DNA of 53,556 nucleotides from Devosia sp. (GTDB lineage Bacteria > Pseudomonadota > Alphaproteobacteria > Rhizobiales > Devosiaceae): contig NZ_JAQGJV010000008.1 in NCBI RefSeq assembly GCF_028290435.1, forward strand, positions 1 to 53,556. The letters run 5' to 3'. Position 1 is the stretch's first letter. Each line of letters opens with the position of its first letter. Below, piece by piece: positions 18,475 to 28,073 of this stretch. The notes under the pieces are model-generated. The model searched no databases, was not told the origin of the DNA, and saw nothing but the letters and a program-made list of their open reading frames with translations. The position numbers and the translations under genes were made by a program.

Positions 18475-18593
18475 GCGGACAGATCGGTATCCACCCCAAT
18501 CATTAACCGGGATGAACGAAAGTGACCGGCCGTAGTCGCCCCCCAGCCCGCCGTTCGAGGATAACTCAGCAATTCCCGAAAGCTGTCTTTCGT
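18475..18593 (+). repeat. Dispersed intergenic repeat, copy 2
   Basis: Contains core 1, GCGGACAG-n8-CCACCCCAA (18475-18499), and core 2, ATTCCCGAAAGCTGTC with TTTCGT (18572-18593). Core 2 matches 34713-34734 in 20 of 22 bases and core 1 matches 34636-34660 and 38040-38064. Between the cores GCCGTTCGAGGATAACTC parallels GCCATTCGGAGCTAACTC of the 34 kb copy. Confidence 0.7.
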
Positions 18594-18707
18594 TGCCGCA
18601 GGGCAATGTCGGCTTCGTGCGCTATATCAGGCATTGCGCCCGCTCGGGCGTTCTCGTGAAGACGGACAATTCATGCCGACTCTCCTCCTCTGGTCAAGAT
18701 CAGTCCC

Positions 18708-19640
18708 TCACTCCACCAGCGGCGAGCCGATACCGAGCAGGGCTTCGCCCTGGTTCACGCTGAGGCTGGTCATGCGGTAGACGACGATGCCGGCTTTTTC
18801 GGAGCGAATGGTGGCGAGGACGACACCGAAGACGTCCCGGATTTCGCCGAGGACTTCACCGGTCTCAACGGTTTCGGCGATCTGCTTGGCGGAATACCAG
18901 AGGCCATCCATCGGCGCGGTCGGCACCCACATGGTGACGAAATCCGGCGTTACCTGCGGCGCGGGTTTGACCGGGCCGTCAATCATCCCAAGATGCAGCA
19001 TCACGCGGGCGATGCCATCCGTCAGTTCGCCAACCAAGGCATTATCCCAGAGGCCATTGCCGCTCATTTCGGGCAAGAGGCTGGGGATACCGTGCTGGAC
19101 GGCGCCGTTGATGGAATTGGTCTTGCCGTCCGAGGCGATGGCGATCTTGATGCCGAAGGCCGTGGCGAGAGCTTTCGAGCCGGCGTCACCGCGCGGATAG
19201 ATGGTGAAGGGCAGCAGCGACTCGTCGAGATCGCCGCCATGCAGGTCGAGATAGGCGTCGGCCTGCGGAAACACGGTATCGCTCAGCCAAAAGGCGAGTT
19301 GCTCGCTGAGCGTGCCGTCAGGCTTGCCAGGGAACTGGCGGTTCAGGTTCTTGCCGTCCTCGGGCATGATGTAGATGCTGCGCTTGCGAAAGCCCTGCAT
19401 GTTCAAAATGGGCAGGATGACCAGCGTACCCTTAAGGCTCTCTGGCTTGGTCTGCTGCAGGCGGATCGCCGCCTCGATCGAGCAGAATTCGGACGCGTGC
19501 ACCCCGGCAGTGACCAGCAGGACCGGGCCGGGCTGGGTGCCTTCGATCACCGTGAACGGAATATCGATGCCCGGTAGGGGCTGGACATAACCCTGTTCGA
19601 GCCGCGGCGTGCCGGTGCGGAAGGACGGAAGTGCGTTCAT
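18708..19640 (-). CDS. Succinylglutamate desuccinylase/aspartoacylase-family deacylase
   Basis: A 310-residue protein of the AstE/AspA zinc-dependent hydrolase family, which removes an acyl group from N-acylated amino acids. The visible zinc site is GVHASEF (His48, Glu51) and DLHGGD (His134); NLNRQFPG at 98-105 is the family's substrate-carboxylate motif. A C-terminal beta-rich part follows (ETVETGEVLGEIRDVFGVV), as in members with a biotinyl-like tail. It is the last gene of a nine-gene minus-strand operon and its start overlaps the RraA-like gene's stop (ATGA, 19637-19640). A role in deacylating modified amino acids or peptides brought in by the linked ABC importer is inferred. No terminator stands out beyond it. 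Confidence 0.88.
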   Translation of the reverse strand: MNALPSFRTGTPRLEQGYVQPLPGIDIPFTVIEGTQPGPVLLVTAGVHASEFCSIEAAIRLQQTKPESLKGTLVILPILNMQGFRKRSIYIMPEDGKNLNRQFPGKPDGTLSEQLAFWLSDTVFPQADAYLDLHGGDLDESLLPFTIYPRGDAGSKALATAFGIKIAIASDGKTNSINGAVQHGIPSLLPEMSGNGLWDNALVGELTDGIARVMLHLGMIDGPVKPAPQVTPDFVTMWVPTAPMDGLWYSAKQIAETVETGEVLGEIRDVFGVVLATIRSEKAGIVVYRMTSLSVNQGEALLGIGSPLVE

Positions 19641-20173
19641 TGTTGCGGGTCCGGATATGAGAGGGGCGCGGCGGGCGATATGGTCAGATCGAGTTCGGTG
19701 CGGCTGACGATGACGCTATCGACGTCGGCATAGACCCAGTCGCCGAGATTGAACGTCGCCCCACCGATGGTCAGGGCGATGTCGTTGGTGGGCACGATCG
19801 GGACCCAGCCGCGACGGGCAGTGGTGCCGAGTGCCTTGACGCCGATATCGAGATCTTCCATGCCTAGGCTATCGCGGATGACGCCATTCATGACGACGCC
19901 GGCCCAGCCATTGTCGGCACCGAATTTGGCGAGGCGATCGCCCATCAGGCCGATGCGCAGCGAACCCTGGCCATCGACGACGAGGACGCGACCGTTGCCG
20001 GTCTGCTGCAGGGCCGCAAGGACTGGAGTGTGGTCTTCGAAGGTGGCGAGCGTAACACAGGGGCCGAAGAAGGAGGCATTGGCGCCGAAGGAGCGGAACT
20101 GCAGTTCGCAGACCTGCAGGGCGGCGTGGTGCACGTCGTAAATGTCGGCGGTAACGATGGCTGGCTGGTGCAT
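19637..20173 (-). CDS. RraA-like protein (possible aldolase/decarboxylase)
   Basis: A 178-residue protein of the RraA / 4-hydroxy-4-methyl-2-oxoglutarate aldolase fold. The family active site is present: GDRLAKFGADNGWAGVVMNG with Gly78-Asp79, then VIRDS with Arg100 and Asp101. Members either inhibit RNase E or, more often in catabolic operons, cleave 4-carboxy-4-hydroxy-2-oxoacids or decarboxylate oxaloacetate with a divalent metal. Its place between an isoaspartyl peptidase and an aspartoacylase-like gene favours the metabolic role, perhaps oxaloacetate handling after aspartate release; this is inference. The ATG shares a base with the preceding stop. Confidence 0.85.
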   Translation of the reverse strand: MHQPAIVTADIYDVHHAALQVCELQFRSFGANASFFGPCVTLATFEDHTPVLAALQQTGNGRVLVVDGQGSLRIGLMGDRLAKFGADNGWAGVVMNGVIRDSLGMEDLDIGVKALGTTARRGWVPIVPTNDIALTIGGATFNLGDWVYADVDSVIVSRTELDLTISPAAPLSYPDPQQ

Positions 20174-21123
20174 CAGAGGGAGACCGTGGTGACCTCGGCA
20201 TGGGTGCCCACTGAAAGATTGCCATCGGCATCGATCCAGCCGCGAAACATGCCGTCGGTATTGAAGGGAGCGGCGATATTGCCGTAGGCATCGATCGAGA
20301 CGATGCCGGCGCCGATACCGTAACTCGCCAGATCCGATTTGATAACCTGGTCGGCAGCGGTGGCTAGGCTTTCGCCGAGATAGGCGATGCGGCTGGCGAT
20401 CTCGTGGCCGACGGCGTGGCGAATGAAGAACTCGCCTGCCCCGGTGCCGGAGACGGCACAGACGCCGTTGCGGGCATAGGTGCCGGCACCGATGATCGGC
20501 GTGTCGCCGATACGGCCTTCAGGCTTGTTGTTGTAGCCGCCGGTGGAGGTGCCGGCCGCCAGATGGCCGGCACTATCGAGCGCGACAGCGCCGACCGTGC
20601 CATGCTTTTCGGCTTCGGATGCGGCTTTGAGCGTGCCTTCGAGCGCCTTGGCCTTGAGGCTGGCGAGCGACTTCACGCGGCGTTCGGTGGTGAAATAGGA
20701 TTGCTCGACCATGTCGAGGCCGGACCGGGCGGCGAAATTGTCGGCTTCCGTGGCACCCAGCATGACCGGGCCGCCCTGTTCCAGCAGCGCTCGTGCGGCG
20801 CGGATGGGATTGCGGATGCGTCGGACGAGGGCGACTGCCCCTGCCCCCAGATCGGCGCCGCGCATGATCGAGGCGTCCAGTTCGTGAATACCCGCGGCAT
20901 TGAGCGCCGCGCCGTGGCCGGCGTTGAACTGGGGCGAGTCTTCCATGACCACGATGGCCGCCTCGACCGCGTCGACCGCGGAACCGCCGGCGGTCAGGAC
21001 GCGCCAGCCGGCACGCAGGGCTTCGGCCAGGTCGCGGCGGGCATCGGCCCAGTCGGCCTCGGTGAGGTCGAGCTTGGCCATGACGCCGCAGCCGCCGTGG
21101 ATGGCGATGACGGGGCGGGTCAC
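20173..21123 (-). CDS. iaaA: Isoaspartyl peptidase/L-asparaginase (Ntn hydrolase)
   Basis: A 316-residue plant-type asparaginase / isoaspartyl aminopeptidase precursor. Such enzymes cleave themselves before a threonine that becomes the nucleophile: here HGTVGAVALD, Thr176, gives alpha and beta chains of about 175 and 141 residues. Other family marks are IHGGCG at residues 8-13, NAGHGAALNAAG near 67 and STGGYNNKPEGRIGDTPIIGAGTYA after the nucleophile. It hydrolyses beta-aspartyl dipeptides and, more slowly, asparagine. It is translationally coupled to the M32 carboxypeptidase gene (ATGA, 21120-21123) and belongs to the dipeptide-transport operon, so beta-aspartyl dipeptides are plausible imported substrates. 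Confidence 0.93.
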   Translation of the reverse strand: MTRPVIAIHGGCGVMAKLDLTEADWADARRDLAEALRAGWRVLTAGGSAVDAVEAAIVVMEDSPQFNAGHGAALNAAGIHELDASIMRGADLGAGAVALVRRIRNPIRAARALLEQGGPVMLGATEADNFAARSGLDMVEQSYFTTERRVKSLASLKAKALEGTLKAASEAEKHGTVGAVALDSAGHLAAGTSTGGYNNKPEGRIGDTPIIGAGTYARNGVCAVSGTGAGEFFIRHAVGHEIASRIAYLGESLATAADQVIKSDLASYGIGAGIVSIDAYGNIAAPFNTDGMFRGWIDADGNLSVGTHAEVTTVSL

Positions 21124-22643
21124 GATGTGGCCGTGAGCGCTGCGACCTTTTGGGTCAGGTCGGCGATGTAAGGCGCGGTGTCGAGGCCGCGACCGGTCAC
21201 ACGTTGCAGGGTTTCCGCAGGTGAGGAGGAGCGGCCATAGCTATAAATATTGTCCGTCAGGAAGGTCTTGAGCGGGGCGTAGTCGCCGCTGTCGAGACCA
21301 GCGGCGATGGCGGGGTTCTTTCGCGCGGTGGCGAAGAATTGCGAGCTCATGATATTGCCCAGCGTATAGGTGGGGAACGAGCCGACATAGCCGTGTGACC
21401 AGTGCACGTCCTGCAGCACGCCCAAGGTGTCGTTGGGCACCGTCAGGCCGAAATAGGTCTTCATCTTCTCAGCCCAGATGCCGGGCAGGTCCGCGACCTT
21501 GATCTCGCCCGCCATCATGCCCGCCTCGATTTCCGAGCGCAGGATGATGTGGAGGTCATAGGTCAGCTCGTCGGCTTCGACGCGGATGAAATCGGGGCGG
21601 ACCTGGTTGACCGAACGCCAGAATTCGTGGGCGGTCACGTCGCTCAACTGCTCGGGGAAATGGGACTGCAACTCACCGAAGTGCAGGTCCCAGAACGAAC
21701 GCGAGCGGCCGACGCGGTTTTCCCAGAGGCGCGACTGGCTCTCGTGCATGCCAAAGCTGGTGCCGCCAACAGCGTAGAGATTGATCAGGTCGGTAGCAAA
21801 GATCGAGCGGGTATAGTCGGGCGCAACGCCCTGCTCGTACATGCCGTGGCCGGCCTCGTGCCAGAGCGCGAAGAACCCACCCGGCAGCCAGCTTTCGCGG
21901 AAGCGGCTGGTGATGCGCACATCATGGCGGGTGAAGGAAATTTCGAAGGGGTGCACGGTGTCGTCGAGGCGACCGCGATTGAGATCGTAACCCATGCGCT
22001 GAGCCATGGCGAGACCGAAGGCCTTTTGGCTCTCGATGGGGTAGGACCGGCGGAGGAAATCGGTGCGCGGCGGTGGGGCAGCGGTGGCCTTTTCGATCAG
22101 CGGCACCAGGGCAGATTTCAGGCTGCCATAGATGGTCTGCAACTGCGCCAGCGTCATGTCCGGCTCGTAGCCGTTGAGCAAGGCGTCATAGGGATGCGCG
22201 GCGAAGCCGATGGCCTGAGCGGTCTCGCGCTGGATGGCGATCATGCGCTCGAGCACCGGGGCATAGCCGGCAAAATCGTTAGCGGCGCGGGCCTCGACCC
22301 AAGCCATGTTGGCGCGGGTTTTGAGTTCGGCGGCTTCGCCGATCAGTGCGGCGGGGACGCGGCTGAGGATGCCGATTTCCTTGGTCGCCTGTTCGACCGC
22401 GCGGTGGCGGATATCGCTGGCGGGCACTGTCGCCAGTTCAGCGCGGGCCCCGTCGAGCGCGCGGGCCATGGCGTCACCGGTGGCCAATTCGCGGGCGAGG
22501 CTGGTCAAGGTCGAAACTTGTGCCCCACGCGATTCAACGCCGCCAGGCGGCATGACAGTGCGCGAGTCCCACGCGAGCAGGTTGACGGTGCAGAGGATGT
22601 CGTTGACTTGCGCTATAGCGGCTTGGAAGGCGGAATAGGTCAT
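21120..22643 (-). CDS. M32-family carboxypeptidase (carboxypeptidase Taq type)
   Basis: A 507-residue cytoplasmic zinc metallo-carboxypeptidase of family M32, which trims amino acids from peptide C-termini. The zinc motif HEAGHGMYEQG is at residues 262-272 and the third ligand is probably the glutamate in MHESQSRLWEN about 30 residues further. HPFEISFTRHDVRITSR and DLHIILRSEIEAG are conserved family stretches. Length is normal. It overlaps both its neighbours, lying directly after the second ATPase gene of the dipeptide transporter, so it most likely degrades peptides as they are imported. Confidence 0.95.
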   Translation of the reverse strand: MTYSAFQAAIAQVNDILCTVNLLAWDSRTVMPPGGVESRGAQVSTLTSLARELATGDAMARALDGARAELATVPASDIRHRAVEQATKEIGILSRVPAALIGEAAELKTRANMAWVEARAANDFAGYAPVLERMIAIQRETAQAIGFAAHPYDALLNGYEPDMTLAQLQTIYGSLKSALVPLIEKATAAPPPRTDFLRRSYPIESQKAFGLAMAQRMGYDLNRGRLDDTVHPFEISFTRHDVRITSRFRESWLPGGFFALWHEAGHGMYEQGVAPDYTRSIFATDLINLYAVGGTSFGMHESQSRLWENRVGRSRSFWDLHFGELQSHFPEQLSDVTAHEFWRSVNQVRPDFIRVEADELTYDLHIILRSEIEAGMMAGEIKVADLPGIWAEKMKTYFGLTVPNDTLGVLQDVHWSHGYVGSFPTYTLGNIMSSQFFATARKNPAIAAGLDSGDYAPLKTFLTDNIYSYGRSSSPAETLQRVTGRGLDTAPYIADLTQKVAALTATS

Positions 22644-23671
22644 GAAATGGCTTCAAGGTTCTGGAGGGACGGCGCGCCGAAATCGGTCAGATGACATGCG
22701 GCCTTGTGGGCAGGAGTGCGATCGCTCAGCAGCGGCCGTTCGGCAAAGCAGCGGTCGAAAGCGTGCGGGCAGCGGGTGTTGAACAGGCAGCCCTTGGGCA
22801 GGTTGATCGGGCTGGGGAGTTCGCCGCGCGCCGCCACGGTGCGGGTGCGCTTGGTGGGATCGAGCTCGGGCGCGGCGTCGAGCAGCGCCTTGGTATAGGG
22901 GTGACGTGGGGCGGAAAATAGCGCCTCGGTCGGCCCGATCTCGACGATCTTGCCGAGATACATCACGGCGACGCGGTGCGAGATATGCCGGACCAGGCGC
23001 AGATCGTGGGCGACGAAAACCACGGTCAGGTTCAGTTGTTCCTGCAATTGCAGCAGCAGGTTTACCACCTGCGCCTGCACCGAAACGTCGAGCGCCGAGA
23101 CCAGTTCGTCCGCGACAAGCACGTCGGGCTCCACCGCCAGAGCGCGGGCAATGCCGATACGCTGGCGCTGGCCGCCGGAGAATTCGTGCGGGAATTTGTC
23201 GGCGGCGTCGCTGGGGAGGCGGACGAGATCGAGCAGTTCGGCGATGCGAGCGGGGATTTGTGCGCGGGGGCGCATTTTGTGGACGGCCAGCGCCTCACCC
23301 AGGATTTCGCGCACCCGCATGCGCGGATTAAGCGAGCTATAGGGGTCCTGGAAAATCATCTGGACGCGGCGATTGAAGGCGCGGCGATCGGCACCTTTGA
23401 GATCGGCGATATCCTCGCCTTCGAAGCGGACGCGGCCGTCGTCGCAATCAAACAGGCGCACGAGGCAGCGCGCCAGCGTGGACTTGCCGCAACCGCTTTC
23501 ACCGACAATGCCCAGGGTTTCACCGCGATTGATCTGGAAGCTGACGCCATTTAGGGCGTGTACGGCCAGGCGTGGCTGGCCGGTCAGGCGTCGCCAAAGG
23601 CCGTGGGGAATGTGGAATTCCTTGCTGACTTCCTCGGCTGCGATCAGCGTTTGGGACAGGGCGGCGTTCAT
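22640..23671 (-). CDS. Dipeptide/oligopeptide ABC transporter ATP-binding protein (DppF/OppF type)
   Basis: A 343-residue ATPase with Walker [10 protein letters not shown], signature [15 protein letters not shown], Walker B VLVADELVSALDVS and H-loop VFVAHDL. Walker B ends in DEL, a common variant of this subfamily. The C-terminal oligo_HPY region has PKGCLFNTRCPHAFDRC, whose cysteines bind an iron-sulfur centre in related proteins. The ATG overlaps the stop of the DppD-type gene. Together they power import through the DppBC-type permeases. Confidence 0.95.
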   Translation of the reverse strand: MNAALSQTLIAAEEVSKEFHIPHGLWRRLTGQPRLAVHALNGVSFQINRGETLGIVGESGCGKSTLARCLVRLFDCDDGRVRFEGEDIADLKGADRRAFNRRVQMIFQDPYSSLNPRMRVREILGEALAVHKMRPRAQIPARIAELLDLVRLPSDAADKFPHEFSGGQRQRIGIARALAVEPDVLVADELVSALDVSVQAQVVNLLLQLQEQLNLTVVFVAHDLRLVRHISHRVAVMYLGKIVEIGPTEALFSAPRHPYTKALLDAAPELDPTKRTRTVAARGELPSPINLPKGCLFNTRCPHAFDRCFAERPLLSDRTPAHKAACHLTDFGAPSLQNLEAIS

Positions 23672-24657
23672 ACGACGGGCGATCCGGCGGCGGCAACTTC
23701 ACGGTGGTGGTGACAGGCAACGAGGCGCCCCGGGGCAAATTCGGCGAGCATGGGGGTCTCCTTGCGGCAGATGTCGGTAGCGAAAGTACAGCGCGGGTTG
23801 AACGAGCAGCCGGGCGGGATCGAGGCTAATCCCGGCGGCGTGCCCTCGATTGACAGCAGCAGGGTGCGCCCTGCCCCGCCGCGCGGCACCGAACCAAGCA
23901 GGCCGCGCGTATAGGCATGGTGCGGCTCGGCGAAGACATCGACGACGCTGCCGGTTTCGACGATGCGGCCGGCATACATTACCGCCATCCGATCGCAGGT
24001 GGCGGCGACGACGCCGAGATCGTGGGTGACGAGGACGACGCCCATCTGCAGCTCGTCGCGCAGGTCGAGGATGAGCTTGAGAATTTGGTCCTGGATGGTG
24101 ACGTCGAGAGCGGTCGTCGGCTCGTCGGCCAGCAGCAGTTTGGGGCCACTGGCCAGCGCAATGGCGATCATGACGCGCTGGCGCATGCCGCCGGAGAACT
24201 GGTGCGGATAATCCTTGAGGCGGCGCGCCGCTTCGGGAATGCCGACCAAATCCATCAGCTCGCGGGCGCGGGCGGCGCGCTGGCGACCATCGAGCGCCGT
24301 ATGGGCACTCAGATTTTCCTCGATCTGGATGCCGACCGGCAGCACCGGATTGAGCGCCGTCATCGGCTCCTGGAAGATCATGGCGATTTCGCCGCCGCGC
24401 ACCTTGCGCAATTCGCGCTCCGGCATGGTGAGCAGGTCGCGGCCCTGCCATTTGACGCTGCCAGCCACCGTGCCCGGCGCATGGACGAGACGCAGGATGG
24501 AATGCAGCGTCACGCTCTTGCCGGAGCCGGACTCGCCGACGAGGCCCACGACTTCGCCGGGCATGACTTCGAAACCGACATTATCGACGGCCTTGACCCA
24601 GCCATTCTGCGTGCGGAAGCTGGTGGTGAGGTTGCGAACTTCGAGGGCCGGGATCAT
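23668..24657 (-). CDS. Dipeptide/oligopeptide ABC transporter ATP-binding protein (DppD/OppD type)
   Basis: A 329-residue ATPase. The frame is open further upstream inside the permease gene, but ATG 24657 overlaps the permease stop (ATGA) and opens with the domain start [14 protein letters not shown]. It has Walker [11 protein letters not shown]-loop [10 protein letters not shown], signature [15 protein letters not shown], Walker [14 protein letters not shown] and VTHDLG. The C-terminal oligopeptide-transporter region has [17 protein letters not shown]. It is the partner of the DppF-type subunit. Confidence 0.95.
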   Translation of the reverse strand: MIPALEVRNLTTSFRTQNGWVKAVDNVGFEVMPGEVVGLVGESGSGKSVTLHSILRLVHAPGTVAGSVKWQGRDLLTMPERELRKVRGGEIAMIFQEPMTALNPVLPVGIQIEENLSAHTALDGRQRAARARELMDLVGIPEAARRLKDYPHQFSGGMRQRVMIAIALASGPKLLLADEPTTALDVTIQDQILKLILDLRDELQMGVVLVTHDLGVVAATCDRMAVMYAGRIVETGSVVDVFAEPHHAYTRGLLGSVPRGGAGRTLLLSIEGTPPGLASIPPGCSFNPRCTFATDICRKETPMLAEFAPGRLVACHHHREVAAAGSPVV

Positions 24658-25502
24658 TTCTTGGTCCTCAGCAGTTCGGCCAGACCGTCGCCGACGAGGC
24701 TGAAGCCGAGCCCCGTGACCACGATAGCCACGCCGGGGAACACGGAAATCCACCAGGCGGTGTTCATGAAATTCTTGCCGTCGGCGATTTGCACGCCCCA
24801 TTCGGCCGTGGGCGGCTGGGCGCCCAGGCCGAGGTAGCCGAGGCTGGAGCCGAGCAGGATGGCCAGCGCCATGTCGGTCATCCAATAGACCAAAGCCGGG
24901 GTGATGGCATTGGGCAGCAGATGGCGGAAAATGATGCGCAGCGGGCGATACCCCATGGCGCGGCCGGAATGCGCGTAATCGAGGCGCTTTTGCACCTGCA
25001 CTTCGGTCGCCACCAATCTGGCATAGAAGACCCAGCCGACGACGCTGACCGCCACATACATGTTGATCAGGCCGGGCCCCAAGACGGCGACGATGGCGAT
25101 GACCAGCACAAGGAACGGGAAGGTGATGATGGCATCGACCACGCGCCCGAACAGCGCATTGACCCAGCCGCCGGCATAGCCGACCAGCGCACCGATAAAG
25201 GTGCCGAAGACAAAGGGGAACAGCGTCGCGAAGACGGCGATCTGCATGTCCACTGTATAGGCGTGAATGACGCGGGTCAGCACATCGCGGCCAAAACTGT
25301 CGGTGCCGAAGGGATGCGCCATGGTCGGCGGCTGCAGCAGCGCATTGTAGTCCATGGCTGCGGGGTCATAAGGGGCGAACAGCGACGGGAAGAACGCGAC
25401 GATCGTGCTGAGGCCGATGATGGTGCCGCCAAAGACCAGGGTGAATGGCAGGCGGAGACGGGCGCGCCGTTTGGCGACGGGAGCGGTTGCGACCAGGGTC
25501 AT
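24654..25502 (-). CDS. Dipeptide ABC transporter permease (DppC/OppC type)
   Basis: A 282-residue inner-membrane permease with an N-terminal hydrophobic helix (residues ~18-42), the periplasmic segment FAPYDP, and the typical GTDSFGRDVLTRVIHA. Four to five more helices follow; the EAA loop for ATPase contact reads YAHSGRAMGYRPLRIIFRHLLPN. Stop and start codons overlap both neighbouring genes. Confidence 0.94.
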   Translation of the reverse strand: MTLVATAPVAKRRARLRLPFTLVFGGTIIGLSTIVAFFPSLFAPYDPAAMDYNALLQPPTMAHPFGTDSFGRDVLTRVIHAYTVDMQIAVFATLFPFVFGTFIGALVGYAGGWVNALFGRVVDAIITFPFLVLVIAIVAVLGPGLINMYVAVSVVGWVFYARLVATEVQVQKRLDYAHSGRAMGYRPLRIIFRHLLPNAITPALVYWMTDMALAILLGSSLGYLGLGAQPPTAEWGVQIADGKNFMNTAWWISVFPGVAIVVTGLGFSLVGDGLAELLRTKK

Positions 25503-26446
25503 CGGGCCACCCGCGGGTCGAGCCAGGCCTGGGCGATATCGGTGAGGAGGAACGTCAGCGACACGCAGACGGCGAGCGCCAGCGTCATGCCCTGCACCAC
25601 TGGATAGTCGCGGCCGTAAATACTGTCGATCATCAGCCGCCCTGCCCCCGGAATGGCGAACACGGTTTCGGTAATCACCGCGCCGCCGAGCAGGGTGCCG
25701 ATGGAGAGGCCGAACAGCGTCACGGTTGAAATCAGCGCATTGCGCAGCACGTGGCGGATCATGATGAGGCGGGGACGCAGACCCTTGGCGCGGGCGAAAT
25801 CGACATATTCGGCGCCGACGACGCCGATGATGGCAGCGCGCAGATTGCGCATCAGGATGGCAGCGAGGCTGAGCGCCAGGGTCAGCGCCGGCAGGATCAG
25901 GTGATGCACATGATCGAGGAAACCCTCGCCATAGCCGCCGACGGGAAACCAGCCGAGCTTGGCGCCAAAGACGGTGAGCAGGATAATCCCGAGATAGAAC
26001 ACCGGCATCGACAAGCCTACCTGAAACACGCCGCGAATGGCATTGTCGGCCAGCTTGTCGCGCTGGAGAGCGGCGAGGAAGGCCAGTGGCAGCGCCAGGA
26101 TCAAGGCGATCACGGCCGCCATCACCGTCAGCATCAGGGTCACGGGCATGCGCTGGGCGATCAGGTCGGCAACCGGGATTTTCAGCACGATGGAATTGCC
26201 GAGATTGCCGGTGGCGATGGATTTGACGAAGACCAGGAACTGCACGAAGACCGGCTGATCCAGACCCAGTTCGTGATTGATCCGATCGACGTTGGCATCG
26301 ATGGCGCGGTCGCCCAGGATGGCGCTGGCGGGATCACCGGGCAGCAGGCGGACCAGTACGAAGACGACAATGATGATGAAGGCGAATGTCGGGATCAGCT
26401 GGAGGACGCGGCGAAAAATATAGGGGACCAGCAACAAAAAGCTCAC
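25499..26446 (-). CDS. Dipeptide ABC transporter permease (DppB/OppB type)
   Basis: A 315-residue permease starting near MSFLLLVPYIFRRVLQLIPTF. It has LLPGDPASAILG in the first periplasmic loop, LGLDQPVFVQF as in DppB, and the EAA loop DFARAKGLRPRLIMIRHVLRNAL. It shows six predicted membrane segments and a normal length. It is separated from the binding-protein gene by a stem-loop at 26470-26495. Confidence 0.94.
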   Translation of the reverse strand: MSFLLLVPYIFRRVLQLIPTFAFIIIVVFVLVRLLPGDPASAILGDRAIDANVDRINHELGLDQPVFVQFLVFVKSIATGNLGNSIVLKIPVADLIAQRMPVTLMLTVMAAVIALILALPLAFLAALQRDKLADNAIRGVFQVGLSMPVFYLGIILLTVFGAKLGWFPVGGYGEGFLDHVHHLILPALTLALSLAAILMRNLRAAIIGVVGAEYVDFARAKGLRPRLIMIRHVLRNALISTVTLFGLSIGTLLGGAVITETVFAIPGAGRLMIDSIYGRDYPVVQGMTLALAVCVSLTFLLTDIAQAWLDPRVAR

Positions 26447-26469
26447 TCCGCATCCCAGGAAGGAAAAGC

Positions 26470-26495
26470 TTGGGCGGAGGGAGGCCCCCGCCCAA
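26470..26495 (-). terminator. Stem-loop between binding-protein and permease genes
   Basis: Perfect 8-bp arms (TTGGGCGG / CCGCCCAA) with a 10-base loop, just downstream of the binding-protein gene on the minus strand and followed on that strand by GCTTTT. It is a partial terminator or message stabiliser of the kind that keeps binding protein in excess over permease. Confidence 0.7.
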
Positions 26496-26501
26496 ATCGG
26501 C

Positions 26502-28073
26502 CTATTTATCGAGCCAGGCGGCGCGGAAGATGTTGTTGCCCAGCGGGATCTGGTTGAAGCCCATCGTGGTCTTGCTCAGGGCCACCGGATAGGGCGTTTC
26601 GTAGAGCGGCACGGTGGGGCCTTCGGCATTGAAGATTTCCTGGATGCGGGCATATTCCTCGGCCCGTTTGGCAGGATCGATCTCGCTCTGGCTGGCAACG
26701 TAGAGCTTATCGGCTTCTTCGCTCTTCCAACCCGAATGCAGGGCGTCGATCGTCGGCGAATAGGCGAAATATGAGGTGATTTCATTGGGATCGGCGATAT
26801 CGTCGGTCCAGGCGGCGACGCGCATATTCATGGTGCCATCGCGATATTGCTGGGTGCGGGTGGCGTTATCGACCTGCTGGAGTTCCAGCTTGACGCCGAT
26901 GGCCGCCCACATCTGCTGCACGGCCGTGCCGATGCCGATTTCGTCCTGATTGCCGGCGAGAACCAGAAGGCTGGTCGAGAACCCATTGGGGAAGCCAGCT
27001 TCCGCCATCAGTGCCTTGGCCTTTTCAAGGTCATAGGGATAGAGCGGAGCGGTGCCGGTATGCATCGGGGTGGCGCTCGACATGAACGAGGTCAGTTGCG
27101 TGCCCACGCCGTGGGTCACGATCTGGATGATCGCTTCCTTGTTGGTGGCGTAGTTCAGCGCCTGGCGCACCTTGGGATTGGACAAGGGATTATCGGCGCC
27201 GTTGACCTGGGGCCGCACATTCATCGAAATGTACTGCACACGCGTCGAGGGATACATTTCCATGTTCAGCTTGTCGTCGGCCTTCAGCTCGTCGACGCGC
27301 GCATAGGGGATCAACTCGGCGCCATCGACTTCGCCAGACTGCAGGCGAAGAATGCGGGTCGCGTCGTCGGGAATGACTTCGAAGGTCACGCCATCGAGGT
27401 AAGGCAATGGCTGGCCATCCTCGCCCTTGTCCCAATAGTAGGGGTTCTTCACGAGCTTCATGGTCGAGCCGCGTTCCCAGGAGGCGAACATGAAAGGGCC
27501 CGAACCCACGGGATGCTCGGCGAAGGCCTTGGCCTTGTCGGCATCGGTTGCGCCGGCTTCGGCCTCGAACAGCGCCTTGGGCATGATGGCGGTGTTGAAC
27601 ACGGTCAGCGCCGAAATGAAGGCCGGATCGGGATGGGCCAGCGTGATGGTGACCGTCTTGCCTTCGGTCGCGATCGAGGCGATAGAAGCGACGAGGAACT
27701 GCCAGGTAGTATCGGGCACTGCGGCGCGTTCGAGCGAGAATTTGACGTCTTCGCCGGTGATCGGGGAGCCATCCGAGAACTTGATGCCGTCGCGCAGGGT
27801 GAGCGTAACGGTCAACCCGTCTTCTGACACTTTCCATTCCGTGGCGAGGCCTGGCTGGACGCCCTTTCCGTCATCGGTGGGCAGCAGCAGCGTGTCGTAT
27901 AGGTTGGACAGGATCCAGATGTCCACATTGGCGTCGTTCAGAACCGGGTCGAGGAACAGGCTATCGGCATAGCGGGCATAGGTCATGATGCCACCTCGCT
28001 CGACCGCCATGGCCGACGAACTGACGCCAAGAAGAAGCGCTGCCGCAATGGCAGCGATGGATAGGATCTTCAT
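26502..28073 (-). CDS. Peptide ABC transporter substrate-binding protein
   Basis: A 523-residue periplasmic binding protein of SBP_bac_5 type. The start ATG 28073 gives a clean signal peptide (MKILSIAAIAAALLLGV, cut near SAMA-VE) and has AGAAAGG upstream; the longer frame from 28127 lacks both. The mature chain shows LDPVLNDANVDIWI, GLATEWKVSEDGLTVTLTLRDGIKFSDGSPITGEDV and EHPVGSGPFMFASWERG, all family hallmarks. It is the first gene of the nine-gene operon, divergent from the GntR-type regulator. Ligands are probably short peptides or modified amino acids; the linked hydrolases suggest unusual linkages. Confidence 0.94.
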   Translation of the reverse strand: MKILSIAAIAAALLLGVSSSAMAVERGGIMTYARYADSLFLDPVLNDANVDIWILSNLYDTLLLPTDDGKGVQPGLATEWKVSEDGLTVTLTLRDGIKFSDGSPITGEDVKFSLERAAVPDTTWQFLVASIASIATEGKTVTITLAHPDPAFISALTVFNTAIMPKALFEAEAGATDADKAKAFAEHPVGSGPFMFASWERGSTMKLVKNPYYWDKGEDGQPLPYLDGVTFEVIPDDATRILRLQSGEVDGAELIPYARVDELKADDKLNMEMYPSTRVQYISMNVRPQVNGADNPLSNPKVRQALNYATNKEAIIQIVTHGVGTQLTSFMSSATPMHTGTAPLYPYDLEKAKALMAEAGFPNGFSTSLLVLAGNQDEIGIGTAVQQMWAAIGVKLELQQVDNATRTQQYRDGTMNMRVAAWTDDIADPNEITSYFAYSPTIDALHSGWKSEEADKLYVASQSEIDPAKRAEEYARIQEIFNAEGPTVPLYETPYPVALSKTTMGFNQIPLGNNIFRAAWLDK